Assembly: GCA_963170155.1 (NCBI GenBank)
Contig: CAUJGP010000021.1
Coordinates: forward strand, 62,001-126,000
Origin: Bdellovibrionota bacterium
GTDB lineage: Bacteria; Bdellovibrionota; Bdellovibrionia; Bdellovibrionales; Bdellovibrionaceae
Direction of reading: 5' to 3'
DNA length: 64,000 nt
Positions 17,731 to 25,561 of the stretch are shown piece by piece (position 1 is the first letter of the stretch; the number at the start of each line of letters is the position of its first letter). The translations under genes and the position numbers were made by a program. The notes below the pieces were generated by a model, which saw only the letters and a list, made by a program, of their open reading frames with translations, searched no databases and was not told the DNA's origin.

Positions 17731-18672
17731 ATGAGTCCGTGGAGTCAAAGTGATTTTTATTTGAGGCTTGATGATTTGGCTTTCCTATTTGATTTGAAGA
17801 CGGACAAAATCAAAAAAGAACTTTCTTCTTTGCAAATAGAGACTGTATCTGGTCAGGGAAAAACTCATGTAAAACCAGAGGGAGTCCGTCGCTATTTGGA
17901 GCACAAAGGGTTTAAGTACCAATCTCAAGTGATCTCTTTTCAGATGCTCAAGGGGGGCGTGTCTAAAACAACCTCGTGTTTAAATATTGGTCTTCGCGCC
18001 GCCATGTATGGTTTTAGAGTTTTATTTATGGATTTGGATCAACAGGCGAATTTGAGTTTTGCATTAGGGGTTGATGATCTCGAAGTCCCTGTTTTTATCA
18101 ATGTTCTCGAAAAGAAAATCAGCATGCAAAACGCGGTGATCCCTATTGTCGAGGAGCAGATTGGTTTGTTGCCCTCGAATCTCAATAATTCAGTAATAGA
18201 ACGTGTTTTGCTCAATGGTACAAAAAATTTAGGTCGTGTGGTAAAAGCTCCACTTGAAGAGGTTCAGGGTTCTTATGATCTTATTTTAATCGACACGTCC
18301 CCCAGTTTGAGTGCTTTGAATACAGCTGTAACGTGTGCTTCGGACTTAGTGATTTTGCCAATAAATCCCGATAAATTCACTTTATTTGGGGCTCAAAAGC
18401 ATCTAGCGGATCTTGATCAGATTCGAGAGGATTTTGATTTAGATTTGGAAATCAAGTTATTATTTACCAAGTATGATGGTCGTGAAGCTGCCAGTGAGGC
18501 CTATTTTAATCAGTGCTTAGAGCTTTTTGGGAATAAAATGATCCGGAGTTTCGTTCGTCAAACCACCGAAATCAAAAATACGATCGCCAGTGGAAAAACT
18601 ATTTATGATTCTAAAGGGAACGCTAAATCGGATTATGATCGAGTTTCTCGCGATATTCTTGGGATTTGGTAA
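17731..18672 (+). CDS. ParA-like ATPase with N-terminal DNA-binding-like region
   Basis: 313 residues. Residues 10-65 look like a MerR/excisionase-type winged helix (LAFLFDLKTDKIKKELSSL... GVRRYLEHKG). The rest is a ParA/MinD-type ATPase: deviant Walker A KGGVSKTTS near residue 76, Walker A' MDLDQQANLS, and Walker B LILIDTSPSL near 190. Such proteins segregate DNA or position protein cargo using ATP-driven dimer switching. No ParB gene or parS-like repeat cluster is nearby, which favours an orphan ParA that positions a cell component. AAGGAG precedes the ATG at 17731. It is followed by a Lys-rich protein gene and bolA on the same strand. Confidence 0.88.
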   Translation: MSPWSQSDFYLRLDDLAFLFDLKTDKIKKELSSLQIETVSGQGKTHVKPEGVRRYLEHKGFKYQSQVISFQMLKGGVSKTTSCLNIGLRAAMYGFRVLFMDLDQQANLSFALGVDDLEVPVFINVLEKKISMQNAVIPIVEEQIGLLPSNLNNSVIERVLLNGTKNLGRVVKAPLEEVQGSYDLILIDTSPSLSALNTAVTCASDLVILPINPDKFTLFGAQKHLADLDQIREDFDLDLEIKLLFTKYDGREAASEAYFNQCLELFGNKMIRSFVRQTTEIKNTIASGKTIYDSKGNAKSDYDRVSRDILGIW

Positions 18673-18700
18673 AAGGAGCCTAAAAATTTATGATGAGGGG

Positions 18701-18729
18701 TTGTTTTCCTCTCTGTCTTTGTGTATAAT
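18701..18729 (+). promoter_or_regulatory. putative sigma-70 promoter of the Lys-rich protein gene
   Basis: TTGTTT (18701-18706), 17 bases, TATAAT (18724-18729): a perfect -10 with ideal spacing, about 75 bases ahead of the ATG at 18808. Confidence 0.6.
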
Positions 18730-18807
18730 TCGTCCGTTTTTATAGATAGAGATAAAGTTGTTTCGGTCGTTTCATAAATTTAAAAATATAAGAATAAGAG
18801 GTTATAA

Positions 18808-19458
18808 ATGGCCACTTCAAAAAGTAAATCTAAGAAATCAGTTCAAAAAAAAGATCAAGCTCATGTTATCCCTCCTTCCAAAGTTGCTAAAGGACGCCGT
18901 CCTCATACAGAGGCTTCAGAAGGTGAACCCTATCAAACATCTTTATTGAGTTCTTCAGAGTTGGAAAGCCCCTTAGCGATTCATAAAGAAAGTACATTAG
19001 AGACACCTCATTCTCTCGATTCGCAGGAAATTCAAGAAAAGGCTTCTCCTATGAGGGATTCTATTTCAGAGGATGTCGCTGCAGCGGTAAGTTCAGCCAA
19101 GATTAAAAAAGAAGCTCTTTTGGAGGGGCAACCCGCTCCTAAAGCAGGACGAACAAAAGTGGATTTGAAAGATCATCTTGAAAGCGTCAAGGGAGTTGTA
19201 CAAATGGGAACAGCTTTGGTGAAGAATTCTTTTCCAAAGCCTTTTGAGATTGCTGAAAAGGTCGTGGAAAACTGGAAAGAAGATGGGGATTTTTCAGAAC
19301 TACCCATTGAGCAACCGTTGGTTCAATTTTATCTAGGATTAGGCTTGAGAAAAGCAAAGCAAACTGAGAAAGAGCTTGAATCAAAATTAGAACATGCTGG
19401 CGTTCTTCCTATTTTTAGACAGCAGTGGCAAAAAGCCCAGAAACTATTTAATAAATAA
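18808..19458 (+). CDS. hypothetical Lys-rich protein following parA
   Basis: 216 residues. The first 20 are strongly basic and simple in composition (ATSKSKSKKSVQKKDQ), residues 20-110 are polar and probably disordered, and the last 100 look folded and helical (LKDHLESVKGVVQMGTALV... LPIFRQQWQKAQKLF). AGAGG precedes the ATG. It lies directly after the ParA-like gene with its own promoter, and 16 bases before bolA. A disordered basic head on a helical body would suit a ParA cargo, adaptor or nucleoid-binding protein, but I recognise no family. Confidence 0.65.
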   Translation: MATSKSKSKKSVQKKDQAHVIPPSKVAKGRRPHTEASEGEPYQTSLLSSSELESPLAIHKESTLETPHSLDSQEIQEKASPMRDSISEDVAAAVSSAKIKKEALLEGQPAPKAGRTKVDLKDHLESVKGVVQMGTALVKNSFPKPFEIAEKVVENWKEDGDFSELPIEQPLVQFYLGLGLRKAKQTEKELESKLEHAGVLPIFRQQWQKAQKLFNK

Positions 19459-19474
19459 AAAAGGGGTTTTGTTA

Positions 19475-19762
19475 ATGTCTTCTTCAGGAGGGCGCACCCG
19501 CCGTATGGAGGATAAACTAAAACAAAGTTTATCCTTGTTTTTTTTAAAAATTGAAAATGAAAGCCAACAACATTCTGATCATTATTCAGGAGATGGAGAG
19601 ACTCATTATAAAATTCTCCTTGTTTCTCCTGATTTTCGAGGTCTTAGTCGCATTCAAAGACACCAAAAAGTTAATCAAGTTCTTTTGAATGAGTTTCAAG
19701 AGGGTTTACATGCTCTTTCTCTGCAGGTGTTTTCTCCTGAGGAGTGGGAGAAACAACGTTGA
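19475..19762 (+). CDS. bolA: BolA-family protein
   Basis: 95 residues with the BolA pattern: GDGETHYKILLVSPDFRGLS, RHQKVNQVL, and GLHALSLQVFSPEEW at the C-terminus. BolA proteins bind iron-sulfur clusters with monothiol glutaredoxins and some bind DNA. The conserved His in RH and the family length (80-105 residues) fit. The ATG at 19475 follows AAGGGG at eight bases; the longer frame starting at 19394 reads through the end of the upstream gene and is rejected. Its last 92 bases overlap an opposing gene candidate. Confidence 0.85.
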   Translation: MSSSGGRTRRMEDKLKQSLSLFFLKIENESQQHSDHYSGDGETHYKILLVSPDFRGLSRIQRHQKVNQVLLNEFQEGLHALSLQVFSPEEWEKQR

Positions 19763-19991
19763 TATTTTGTGAAGATTGTTTGGGAGTTGATGCTGGAGAG
19801 AAAGACAGCTCGTCGAGTTTGAATTTAAGTTCAGAGAGAAGTCCCTTGATATCGTTGAGAAGCTTTTGATCGGGAGCAACCGGTTTTTCAATTTGAACGG
19901 ATTGAGAAATATGAGACCAGCCTTCAAGAGCTTGGGCCAAATGACTTTGCTGGGGGCCCTTCCATGTTTTTTTGTGATGCTTCTCTGCCAC
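19671..19991 (-). CDS. hypothetical 106-residue protein overlapping bolA 3' end
   Basis: A GTG start at 19991 with AGAGG seven bases upstream opens a frame of 106 codons. The first 70 residues look like a helical soluble protein (LAQALEGWSHISQSVQ and LLNDIKGLLSELKFKLDEL); the last 35 are Pro/Thr/Ser-rich and lie opposite the bolA coding sequence. The good start site and the amphipathic helices argue that it is real; the 92-base overlap and lack of a known family argue for caution. Confidence 0.5.
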   Translation of the reverse strand: MAEKHHKKTWKGPQQSHLAQALEGWSHISQSVQIEKPVAPDQKLLNDIKGLLSELKFKLDELSFSPASTPKQSSQNINVVSPTPQEKTPAEKEHVNPLETHSKELD

Positions 19992-20340
19992 GATTCTACC
20001 TCTTACCTGAGTTAATGATCGTTGAAATTTTTTTCTTACATTGCTTGTTTGTCGACGTCCATTTCGACGAGCTCTCGCTCTCTTCTATTATTAAGAGCTT
20101 TATAAGTGTAAAACACAAGAAAAAGTTTGAGAAGCTATTTGAAAATTCATTTTTGAACTGAATTTGAACAAAAAAGAACATTCTCATGACTTTTTAATGA
20201 GTCATTGTCATGCCAATCCTCTCGGTAAAGCTGAAGAAAGAATGAATCTCTATGGGATGGGGATTTGACATTTCTTTGATCTCTTTGCAGAATCAAGCCG
20301 TTCTCGATGGAAAAATCATTTAGCCCAAGGAGGCCTTATC
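19992..20340. other. intergenic region upstream of ettA
   Basis: I see no gene. It contains nested inverted repeats (CATGAC at 20185-20190 with GTCATG at 20207-20212; ATGACT at 20186-20191 with AGTCAT at 20200-20205) and the ettA promoter candidate at 20265-20293. Confidence 0.4.
20265..20293 (+). promoter_or_regulatory. putative sigma-70 promoter of ettA
   Basis: TTGACA (20265-20270), 17 bases, CAGAAT (20288-20293): a perfect -35, with four of six -10 bases including the last three. The predicted start is about 40 bases ahead of the GTG at 20341, which has AAGGAGG upstream. Confidence 0.55.
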
Positions 20341-22014
20341 GTGTCTCAAGACATTATTTACACCATGAAAGGTGTTTCAAAAGTTTATCCACCGAATCGT
20401 TATGTTCTCCGTAATATTTATTTGTCTTATTTCTATGGAGCGAAGATCGGTGTTTTGGGATTGAATGGATCAGGTAAGTCAACCCTTCTAAAAATCATGG
20501 CGGGCGTAGATCAAGAGTTCTTGGGAGAGGCTTTTCCTGCGCGAGAGTTCAAGGTGGGGTTTCTGCAGCAAGAACCGCATTTAGATCCAAAGCTCACCGT
20601 GAAAGAAAATATTTTTTCAGGTATGGGAGAATTGCCGTTTTTGATTGAAGAGTTTAATAAAATCAACCAACGCTTGTGTGAAGAGATTTCGCCAGAAGAG
20701 ATGGAACAATTGATTGATCGCCAGGGTAGCGTGCAAGAGAAAATTGAAGCCTTGGATGGGTGGGAGGTTGATCAAAAAATCAATGTTGCTATGGAAGCTC
20801 TTCGATGTCCCGAGGGGGACTCCCCCGTGACTCATCTTTCAGGTGGAGAGAAGCGCCGAGTGGCTCTTTGTCGTCTTTTGCTTTCAAATCCTGATATTCT
20901 TCTCTTGGATGAACCAACCAACCATCTCGATGCGGAGAGTGTTGCATGGCTTGAGCAATTTTTAGCGCGTTTTCCTGGAACTGTCATTGCGGTCACTCAC
21001 GATCGTTATTTTCTTGATAATGTCGCCGGCTGGATTCTTGAGTTGGATCGAGGCGAGGGAATTCCTTGGAAAGGAAACTACTCTTCATGGCTGGAACAAA
21101 AAGATGCTCGTCTCGTTCAGGAAGAAAGAGAAAACAGCCGTAAAAATAAAACTCTTGAGAGAGAATTAGAGTGGGTCAGGATGGCTCCTAAGGCGCGACA
21201 AGGCAAATCCCGAGCGCGACTTTCTGCTTATGAGAATTTATTGAAAGAACCAACCAAAGAACGTCTGCAAGAGCTTTCTATTTATATTCCACCAGGACCA
21301 CGTTTGGGAGATGTTGTTGTTGAAGCTAAAAATGTCACGAAGGCCTTTGGTAGCAAATTGCTTTTGGATAACGTGAATTTTTCTATTCCCAAAGGTGCTA
21401 TCGTGGGCATCGTTGGACCCAATGGGGCTGGTAAAACGACTCTTTTTAAAATGATGACAGGGCAAGAAAAGCCTGATTCTGGTGAACTCATTGTAGGAGA
21501 GACCGTTCAGTTAGCGTATGCAGATCAAGGGCGAGATTCTCTTGAGGCTGGAAAAACCGTTCATGAAGTTATCAGTGAAGGCCAAGAACCTGTTCGCTTA
21601 GGAGCACGAGAAGTCTCTTCAAGGCAGTATGTTTCTTGGTTTAATTTTTCCGGGAGCGATCAAGAAAAGAAAGTGGGAGTGCTTTCGGGAGGAGAGCGCA
21701 ATCGTGTGAACTTAGCTCGTGTTCTAAAAACAGGAGCGAATCTTCTTTTGTTAGATGAACCAACGAATGATCTGGATGTTAATACAATGCGAGCCCTCGA
21801 AGAAGCTCTCTTAGAATTTGGTGGTTCTGTTGTTGTGATCTCCCATGATCGTTGGTTTTTAGATCGTATTTGCACTCATATTTTATCGTTTGAAGGAGAA
21901 AGTCAGGTTTATTTTTATCCAGGAAATTATTCTGAATATGAGGCCGATCGGCAGAAGCGTTTAGGCTCTTCAGCTCTGCAACCAACGCGTATTCGTTATC
22001 GTCCCATTCAGTAA
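20341..22014 (+). CDS. ettA: ABC-F ATPase EttA, energy-dependent translational throttle
   Basis: 557 residues with two ABC ATPase domains and no membrane segments. Domain 1: Walker A GLNGSGKST near 40, signature HLSGGEKRR near 165, Walker B LLLDEPTNHLD. Domain 2: Walker A GPNGAGKTT near 360, signature LSGGERNR, Walker B LLLDEPTNDLD. The linker (LEWVRMAPKARQGKSRARL, near 280) is the charged P-site tRNA-interaction motif. EttA binds the ribosomal E site and gates the first peptide bond according to ATP/ADP level. Length matches E. coli EttA (555). Translation begins at GTG with an AAGGAGG site. Confidence 0.95.
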   Translation: MSQDIIYTMKGVSKVYPPNRYVLRNIYLSYFYGAKIGVLGLNGSGKSTLLKIMAGVDQEFLGEAFPAREFKVGFLQQEPHLDPKLTVKENIFSGMGELPFLIEEFNKINQRLCEEISPEEMEQLIDRQGSVQEKIEALDGWEVDQKINVAMEALRCPEGDSPVTHLSGGEKRRVALCRLLLSNPDILLLDEPTNHLDAESVAWLEQFLARFPGTVIAVTHDRYFLDNVAGWILELDRGEGIPWKGNYSSWLEQKDARLVQEERENSRKNKTLERELEWVRMAPKARQGKSRARLSAYENLLKEPTKERLQELSIYIPPGPRLGDVVVEAKNVTKAFGSKLLLDNVNFSIPKGAIVGIVGPNGAGKTTLFKMMTGQEKPDSGELIVGETVQLAYADQGRDSLEAGKTVHEVISEGQEPVRLGAREVSSRQYVSWFNFSGSDQEKKVGVLSGGERNRVNLARVLKTGANLLLLDEPTNDLDVNTMRALEEALLEFGGSVVVISHDRWFLDRICTHILSFEGESQVYFYPGNYSEYEADRQKRLGSSALQPTRIRYRPIQ

Positions 22015-22100
22015 GGAGATTGAGGATTCATTAAAAATACCTGCTATTGGGATTTTCGACGAATTTGTTTTTTCAAAACTAAATAAAAGATGAGATCAAA

Positions 22101-22130
22101 AAAACCGCCTTGTCAGAGGCGGTTTTTGGT
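22101..22130. terminator. bidirectional Rho-independent terminator
   Basis: ACCGCCT (22104-22110), TGTCAG, AGGCGGT (22117-22123), flanked by A-run on the left and T-run on the right, so it works in both directions. It separates ettA from the convergent J-domain gene. Confidence 0.9.
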
Positions 22131-22134
22131 TTTC

Positions 22135-22596
22135 TTAAACAAGAAGAAGCCCCAGATTTCGATAATGCTCTCGTAATTGAATAAAGGATTCAGAAGCTTT
22201 AGGGTGAGTGTTTTTATCTGGATGAAGAACTTGAGCTAGTTTCCGAAATTGTTTTTGTAGTTCATGGCGAGTGAATCTTTCATTGAGAGGAGCACCTCGT
22301 TTCCAAAACCACAGCCAAGCTTCTTTTTGTTGAAAATTGAAGTTTCTTGGAGGGAGAGGAGGAAGAGGCAGCTCCACAGAAGAAGCTTTTGCTTGGGTGC
22401 TTAGGTTTGTTGGCTGGAGATAACTGTGACTTTTTGGCGGATGGGGTATGAAGGTTTTCTCAACTTGACCCATGAGAAAGGCTAAGTGAAGAGGGTCTGG
22501 ACTTTCCATGATTGAAGATCTTCGAGAGCATTTTGTATCTTCAACTCTATGGATTTTCTCTCTGAGGATTTGGTGAAACTCCCTTTTCATAAGCAT
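22135..22596 (-). CDS. J-domain (DnaJ-like) protein
   Basis: 153 residues. The first 85 are low-complexity, Pro/Ser-rich and without a known fold. The last 65 form a J-domain: helix II RHELQKQFRKLAQVL, the HPD tripeptide in LHPDKN, then helix III ESFIQLREHYRNL. J-domains stimulate the ATPase of a DnaK-type Hsp70, so the N-terminal part probably dictates the client. There is no Gly/Phe region or zinc-binding cysteines, so it is a type III co-chaperone. No clear ribosome-binding site precedes the ATG at 22596. Confidence 0.8.
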   Translation of the reverse strand: MLMKREFHQILREKIHRVEDTKCSRRSSIMESPDPLHLAFLMGQVEKTFIPHPPKSHSYLQPTNLSTQAKASSVELPLPPLPPRNFNFQQKEAWLWFWKRGAPLNERFTRHELQKQFRKLAQVLHPDKNTHPKASESFIQLREHYRNLGLLLV

Positions 22597-22655
22597 TTTA
22601 TCGGTTCTTTAAGAGCTTTTTTGAGTCGAGAGGATAAGAAAAGAAAAATTCGCTA

Positions 22656-22685
22656 TTGACTCTCGTTTTTTTTGGACATTAGACT
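22656..22685 (+). promoter_or_regulatory. putative sigma-70 promoter of the SWIB-histone-like gene
   Basis: TTGACT (22656-22661), 18 bases, TAGACT (22680-22685). It lies about 50 bases ahead of the ATG at 22740, which itself follows GGGAGG. Confidence 0.5.
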
Positions 22686-22739
22686 AGAGAAGAACGAAAA
22701 CAACAATAACGGCCAAAGACCAAATTTTGGGAGGATCAA

Positions 22740-23099
22740 ATGGCGAAGGCAAAAAAAGCCACAAAAAAAGCAGCACCAAAGAAAGCAGCACCAAAGAAAG
22801 CAGCTCCAAAAAAAGCTGTAAAGGCAGCACCTAAAAAAGCCGCTGCAAAAAGAAAGCCGAATGCCGCTTTCATGAAACCACTGACTCCGAGCTCTGCACT
22901 TGCTGCGATTGTTGGAGCATCTCCACTACCAAGAACACAAATTGTTAAAAAAATGTGGGATTACATTAAAAAACATGGTCTTCAAGACATGAAAAACAGA
23001 AGAAATATCAATGCTGACGATAAATTAAAGCCGATCTTCGGAAAAGCAACTGTGAGCATGTTCGAAATGACTAAATTGGTAAGCAAGCACCTTAAATAA
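22740..23099 (+). CDS. SWIB-domain protein with histone-H1-like Lys/Ala tail
   Basis: 119 residues. Residues 1-40 are a repeat of KKAAP units (AKKATKKAAPKKAAPKKA), similar to the basic tails of histone H1 and bacterial Hc1-like proteins, so the protein should bind DNA without sequence specificity. Residues 45-119 form a SWIB/MDM2 domain (MKPLTPSSALAAIVG, TQIVKKMWDYIKKHGLQD, RNINADDKLKPIFG, VSMFEMTKLVSKHL). In eukaryotes SWIB occurs in chromatin remodelling complexes; bacterial versions occur in Chlamydiae and some others, often joined to topoisomerase or to basic tails. It has its own promoter and terminator, suggesting strong single-gene expression of an abundant nucleoid protein. Confidence 0.9.
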   Translation: MAKAKKATKKAAPKKAAPKKAAPKKAVKAAPKKAAAKRKPNAAFMKPLTPSSALAAIVGASPLPRTQIVKKMWDYIKKHGLQDMKNRRNINADDKLKPIFGKATVSMFEMTKLVSKHLK

Positions 23100-23145
23100 G
23101 GTTTTGCGAATCAAATTTATTTAGGAATAGATTTGAATTTCTTTT

Positions 23146-23180
23146 AAAGCCTTCCTTGATCAAAGGAGGGCTTTTTATTT
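23146..23180 (+). terminator. Rho-independent terminator after the SWIB gene
   Basis: AAGCCTTCCTT (23147-23157) pairs with AAGGAGGGCTT (to 23173) with one mismatch around a short GATCA loop, followed by TTTTATTTT. Confidence 0.85.
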
Positions 23181-23228
23181 TCATTTCTGCCTTCACTGTT
23201 GCCTCATTTAATGTTAGCTTGTGATTCG

Positions 23229-23999
23229 ATGTTAAAAAAATTATCGATACTTTCAAAAGATGAAATTGAACTCATGAAAAAATCCTGTCGTTTGGCGGCT
23301 CGAACTTTGGAGCATGTTAAACCCTATGTGAAGGCGGGAATTACCACCAATGAAATTGATCAGATTATCCATGACTATATTTTAAGTCATGGTGCGACTC
23401 CATCTCCTTTGGGATACCATGGGTATCCCAAGAGTAGTTGCACTTCTGTGAATTCCGTTGTTTGTCATGGGGTTCCTGATGAAACTCTTCTCAGAGAAGG
23501 AGACATTATCAATGTTGATGTCACAACCTTCTATCAAGGGTTTCATGGAGATACGTCTGCGACATTTATGGTTGGTGCTGTTTCGGATAAGGCGCGTGAT
23601 ATTACTCAAGTGGCTTTTGATTGTATGATGAAGGGGATTGAGGCGATTGTTCCTTTTGGAACAACGGGAGATATTGGCTTTGCTATAGATAAATATGCAA
23701 CTCGCAAAGGATACACAACAGTGAAGGATATTGGAGGGCATGGAATTGGTCGAATTTTCCATGATGAACCCTTTATCCCTAGCTATGGAAAAAAAGGGAA
23801 GGGACCTTCTCTGGTGCCTTGGCGGTGTTTTACCGTAGAGCCGATGGTGAATGAAACTTCCGCGTCTCTAGAGGAATACGACATCCCTCATTCTTCTATT
23901 AAATGGTACAAAACAGAGGATAATACTCTTTCTGCTCAATTTGAGCATACGGTATTGGTGACAGATACAGGATATGAAATTTTAACGGTGCCTTCGTGA
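23229..23999 (+). CDS. map: type I methionine aminopeptidase
   Basis: 256 residues that remove the initiator Met from nascent proteins. Metal ligands are visible: Asp in INVDVTTFYQGF, Asp in HGDTSATF, His in GGHGIGRIFHDEP, Glu in TVEPMV and Glu in QFEHTV. The substrate His is in SVNSVVCHGVP. The N-terminal LSKDEIELMKKSCRLAARTLE aligns with the usual start of the enzyme, so the ATG at 23229 is preferred to the TTG at 23199 or the ATG at 23211. An insert, GKKGKGPSLVP, lies near residue 195. It follows the SWIB terminator and is expressed separately. Confidence 0.95.
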   Translation: MLKKLSILSKDEIELMKKSCRLAARTLEHVKPYVKAGITTNEIDQIIHDYILSHGATPSPLGYHGYPKSSCTSVNSVVCHGVPDETLLREGDIINVDVTTFYQGFHGDTSATFMVGAVSDKARDITQVAFDCMMKGIEAIVPFGTTGDIGFAIDKYATRKGYTTVKDIGGHGIGRIFHDEPFIPSYGKKGKGPSLVPWRCFTVEPMVNETSASLEEYDIPHSSIKWYKTEDNTLSAQFEHTVLVTDTGYEILTVPS

Positions 24000-24084
24000 T
24001 TAAATATGCCAACTTTATCAGTGGCATTAACTAGAATTCTAATTTAAGAGAGAATGAATTTTAACCAAGAAAGGTTTATTATTT

Positions 24085-25530
24085 ATGGCTACAATGACTG
24101 TTACGCAAACTCAGACTAAAAAATCCCCTGGAATCAAAGGAAGCAAAATGACGAAAAATAATTCTAAAAAAATGATAGTAAGGAATTCGGCAAAAAAGGC
24201 TACGACCATGCCTGACTACCGTGTTTGCAAGGAAGCCATGAATAATCCTGAAGTTTTTGCTGAGTTGGCTCGCTGGGGACGTGAAGAAATCCGAATTGCA
24301 GAGTCTGAGATGCCGGGGCTCATGGCCTTACGCAAAGAGTATGGAAAATCTCAAGTTCTGAAGGGAGCTCGGATCGCGGGTTGCCTTCACATGACTATTC
24401 AGACTGCGGTATTAATTGAAACACTCACTCATTTGGGAGCTGAAATTCGTTGGTCCTCTTGTAATATTTTTTCCACACAAGATCATGCCGCTGTCGCTAT
24501 TGCTGCCGCTGGTATTCCTGTGTTTGCCTGGAAAGGGGAAACAGAGGAGGAGTTCAATTGGTGTATTGAACAGACTATTACGGGTTGGGGAAAAGAAGGG
24601 TTTAATTTGATTCTTGACGATGGCGGCGATCTGACCAACATGATGCATGAAAAAAGGTTCTCCCAGTTGATAAAATCAGTGATTGGCCTGAGCGAAGAAA
24701 CAACCACTGGTGTTCATAATCTTGAGAAACTCCATAAAAAAGGTTTACTTAAACTGCCAGCGATCAATGTGAACGATTCTGTTACTAAATCAAAATTCGA
24801 CAATCTTTATGGATGTCGAGAGTCTTTGGCAGATGGGATCAAGCGCGCTACGGATACGATGGTTGCTGGTAAAGTCGTCGTTGTCGCTGGTTACGGGGAC
24901 GTTGGTAAAGGGTGTGCGCAAAGCATGCGATCTTACGGAGCAAGAGTGCTCATCACTGAGATTGATCCTATTTGCGCCCTTCAAGCAGCGATGGAAGGTT
25001 TTGAGGTGACAACAATGGAAGAGGCTGCTCCTGAGGCCGATATTTTTGTAACTGCAACGGGTTGTTGTGACATCATCGCAGAGAAACATTTCACCAAGAT
25101 GAAAAACAACGCCATCATTTGTAACATTGGTCACTTTGATATTGAGATAGATATGGCTTGGTTGAATAAAAATAGCAAAATGAGAGAGATCAAGCCTCAG
25201 GTAGATATCCATGTTCTTAAAAATGGGCGTAATGTGATTGTATTGGCAAAAGGGCGATTGGTTAATTTAGGATGCGCCACAGGACACCCTAGTTTCGTTA
25301 TGAGTAACTCCTTTACCAATCAAGTTTTGGCTCAGATAGAACTATACACCAATGATGATCAGTATTCTGAAGTGGGTGTTTACCGGCTCCCTAAGCATTT
25401 GGATGAAAAAGTGGCGGCCTTGCATCTTGGTAAGTTGGGCGTTAAACTCACAAAGCTGAGCGATAAACAATCTAAGTATTTGGGACTCTCTCAACGTGGG
25501 CCCTTTAAACCAGAGCATTATCGCTACTAG
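24085..25530 (+). CDS. ahcY: S-adenosylhomocysteine hydrolase
   Basis: 481 residues. The enzyme splits S-adenosylhomocysteine to adenosine and homocysteine using bound NAD, recycling the product of methylation. Signatures are the N-terminal [16 protein letters not shown], the HDH-like QDHAAVA catalytic region, the NAD site [13 protein letters not shown] near residue 270, and the C-terminal NAD-contacting stretch that ends [10 protein letters not shown]. The first 40 residues are an extra Lys/Thr/Ser-rich segment not usually present in bacterial enzymes; an internal start at ATG 24148 (KMTKNNSKK) would shorten but not remove it. An AAAGG site stands about ten bases before the ATG. Confidence 0.97.
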   Translation: MATMTVTQTQTKKSPGIKGSKMTKNNSKKMIVRNSAKKATTMPDYRVCKEAMNNPEVFAELARWGREEIRIAESEMPGLMALRKEYGKSQVLKGARIAGCLHMTIQTAVLIETLTHLGAEIRWSSCNIFSTQDHAAVAIAAAGIPVFAWKGETEEEFNWCIEQTITGWGKEGFNLILDDGGDLTNMMHEKRFSQLIKSVIGLSEETTTGVHNLEKLHKKGLLKLPAINVNDSVTKSKFDNLYGCRESLADGIKRATDTMVAGKVVVVAGYGDVGKGCAQSMRSYGARVLITEIDPICALQAAMEGFEVTTMEEAAPEADIFVTATGCCDIIAEKHFTKMKNNAIICNIGHFDIEIDMAWLNKNSKMREIKPQVDIHVLKNGRNVIVLAKGRLVNLGCATGHPSFVMSNSFTNQVLAQIELYTNDDQYSEVGVYRLPKHLDEKVAALHLGKLGVKLTKLSDKQSKYLGLSQRGPFKPEHYRY

Positions 25531-25561
25531 CCTCTGTTGAGCGGCATTGAAGTGGAGATAT

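Noticed and set aside
17731-18672. Plasmid-type or chromosomal parAB partition locus
   Set aside because: No ParB homologue and no parS-like repeat cluster in the surrounding sequence.
23382-23762. Long antisense frame (126 codons) opposite map
   Set aside because: It lies wholly within a well-supported gene; composition mirrors the sense codons and no start site or homologue is seen.
24790-25212. Long antisense frame (140 codons) opposite ahcY
   Set aside because: It is a shadow of a conserved enzyme gene, with no ribosome-binding site and no recognisable protein features.
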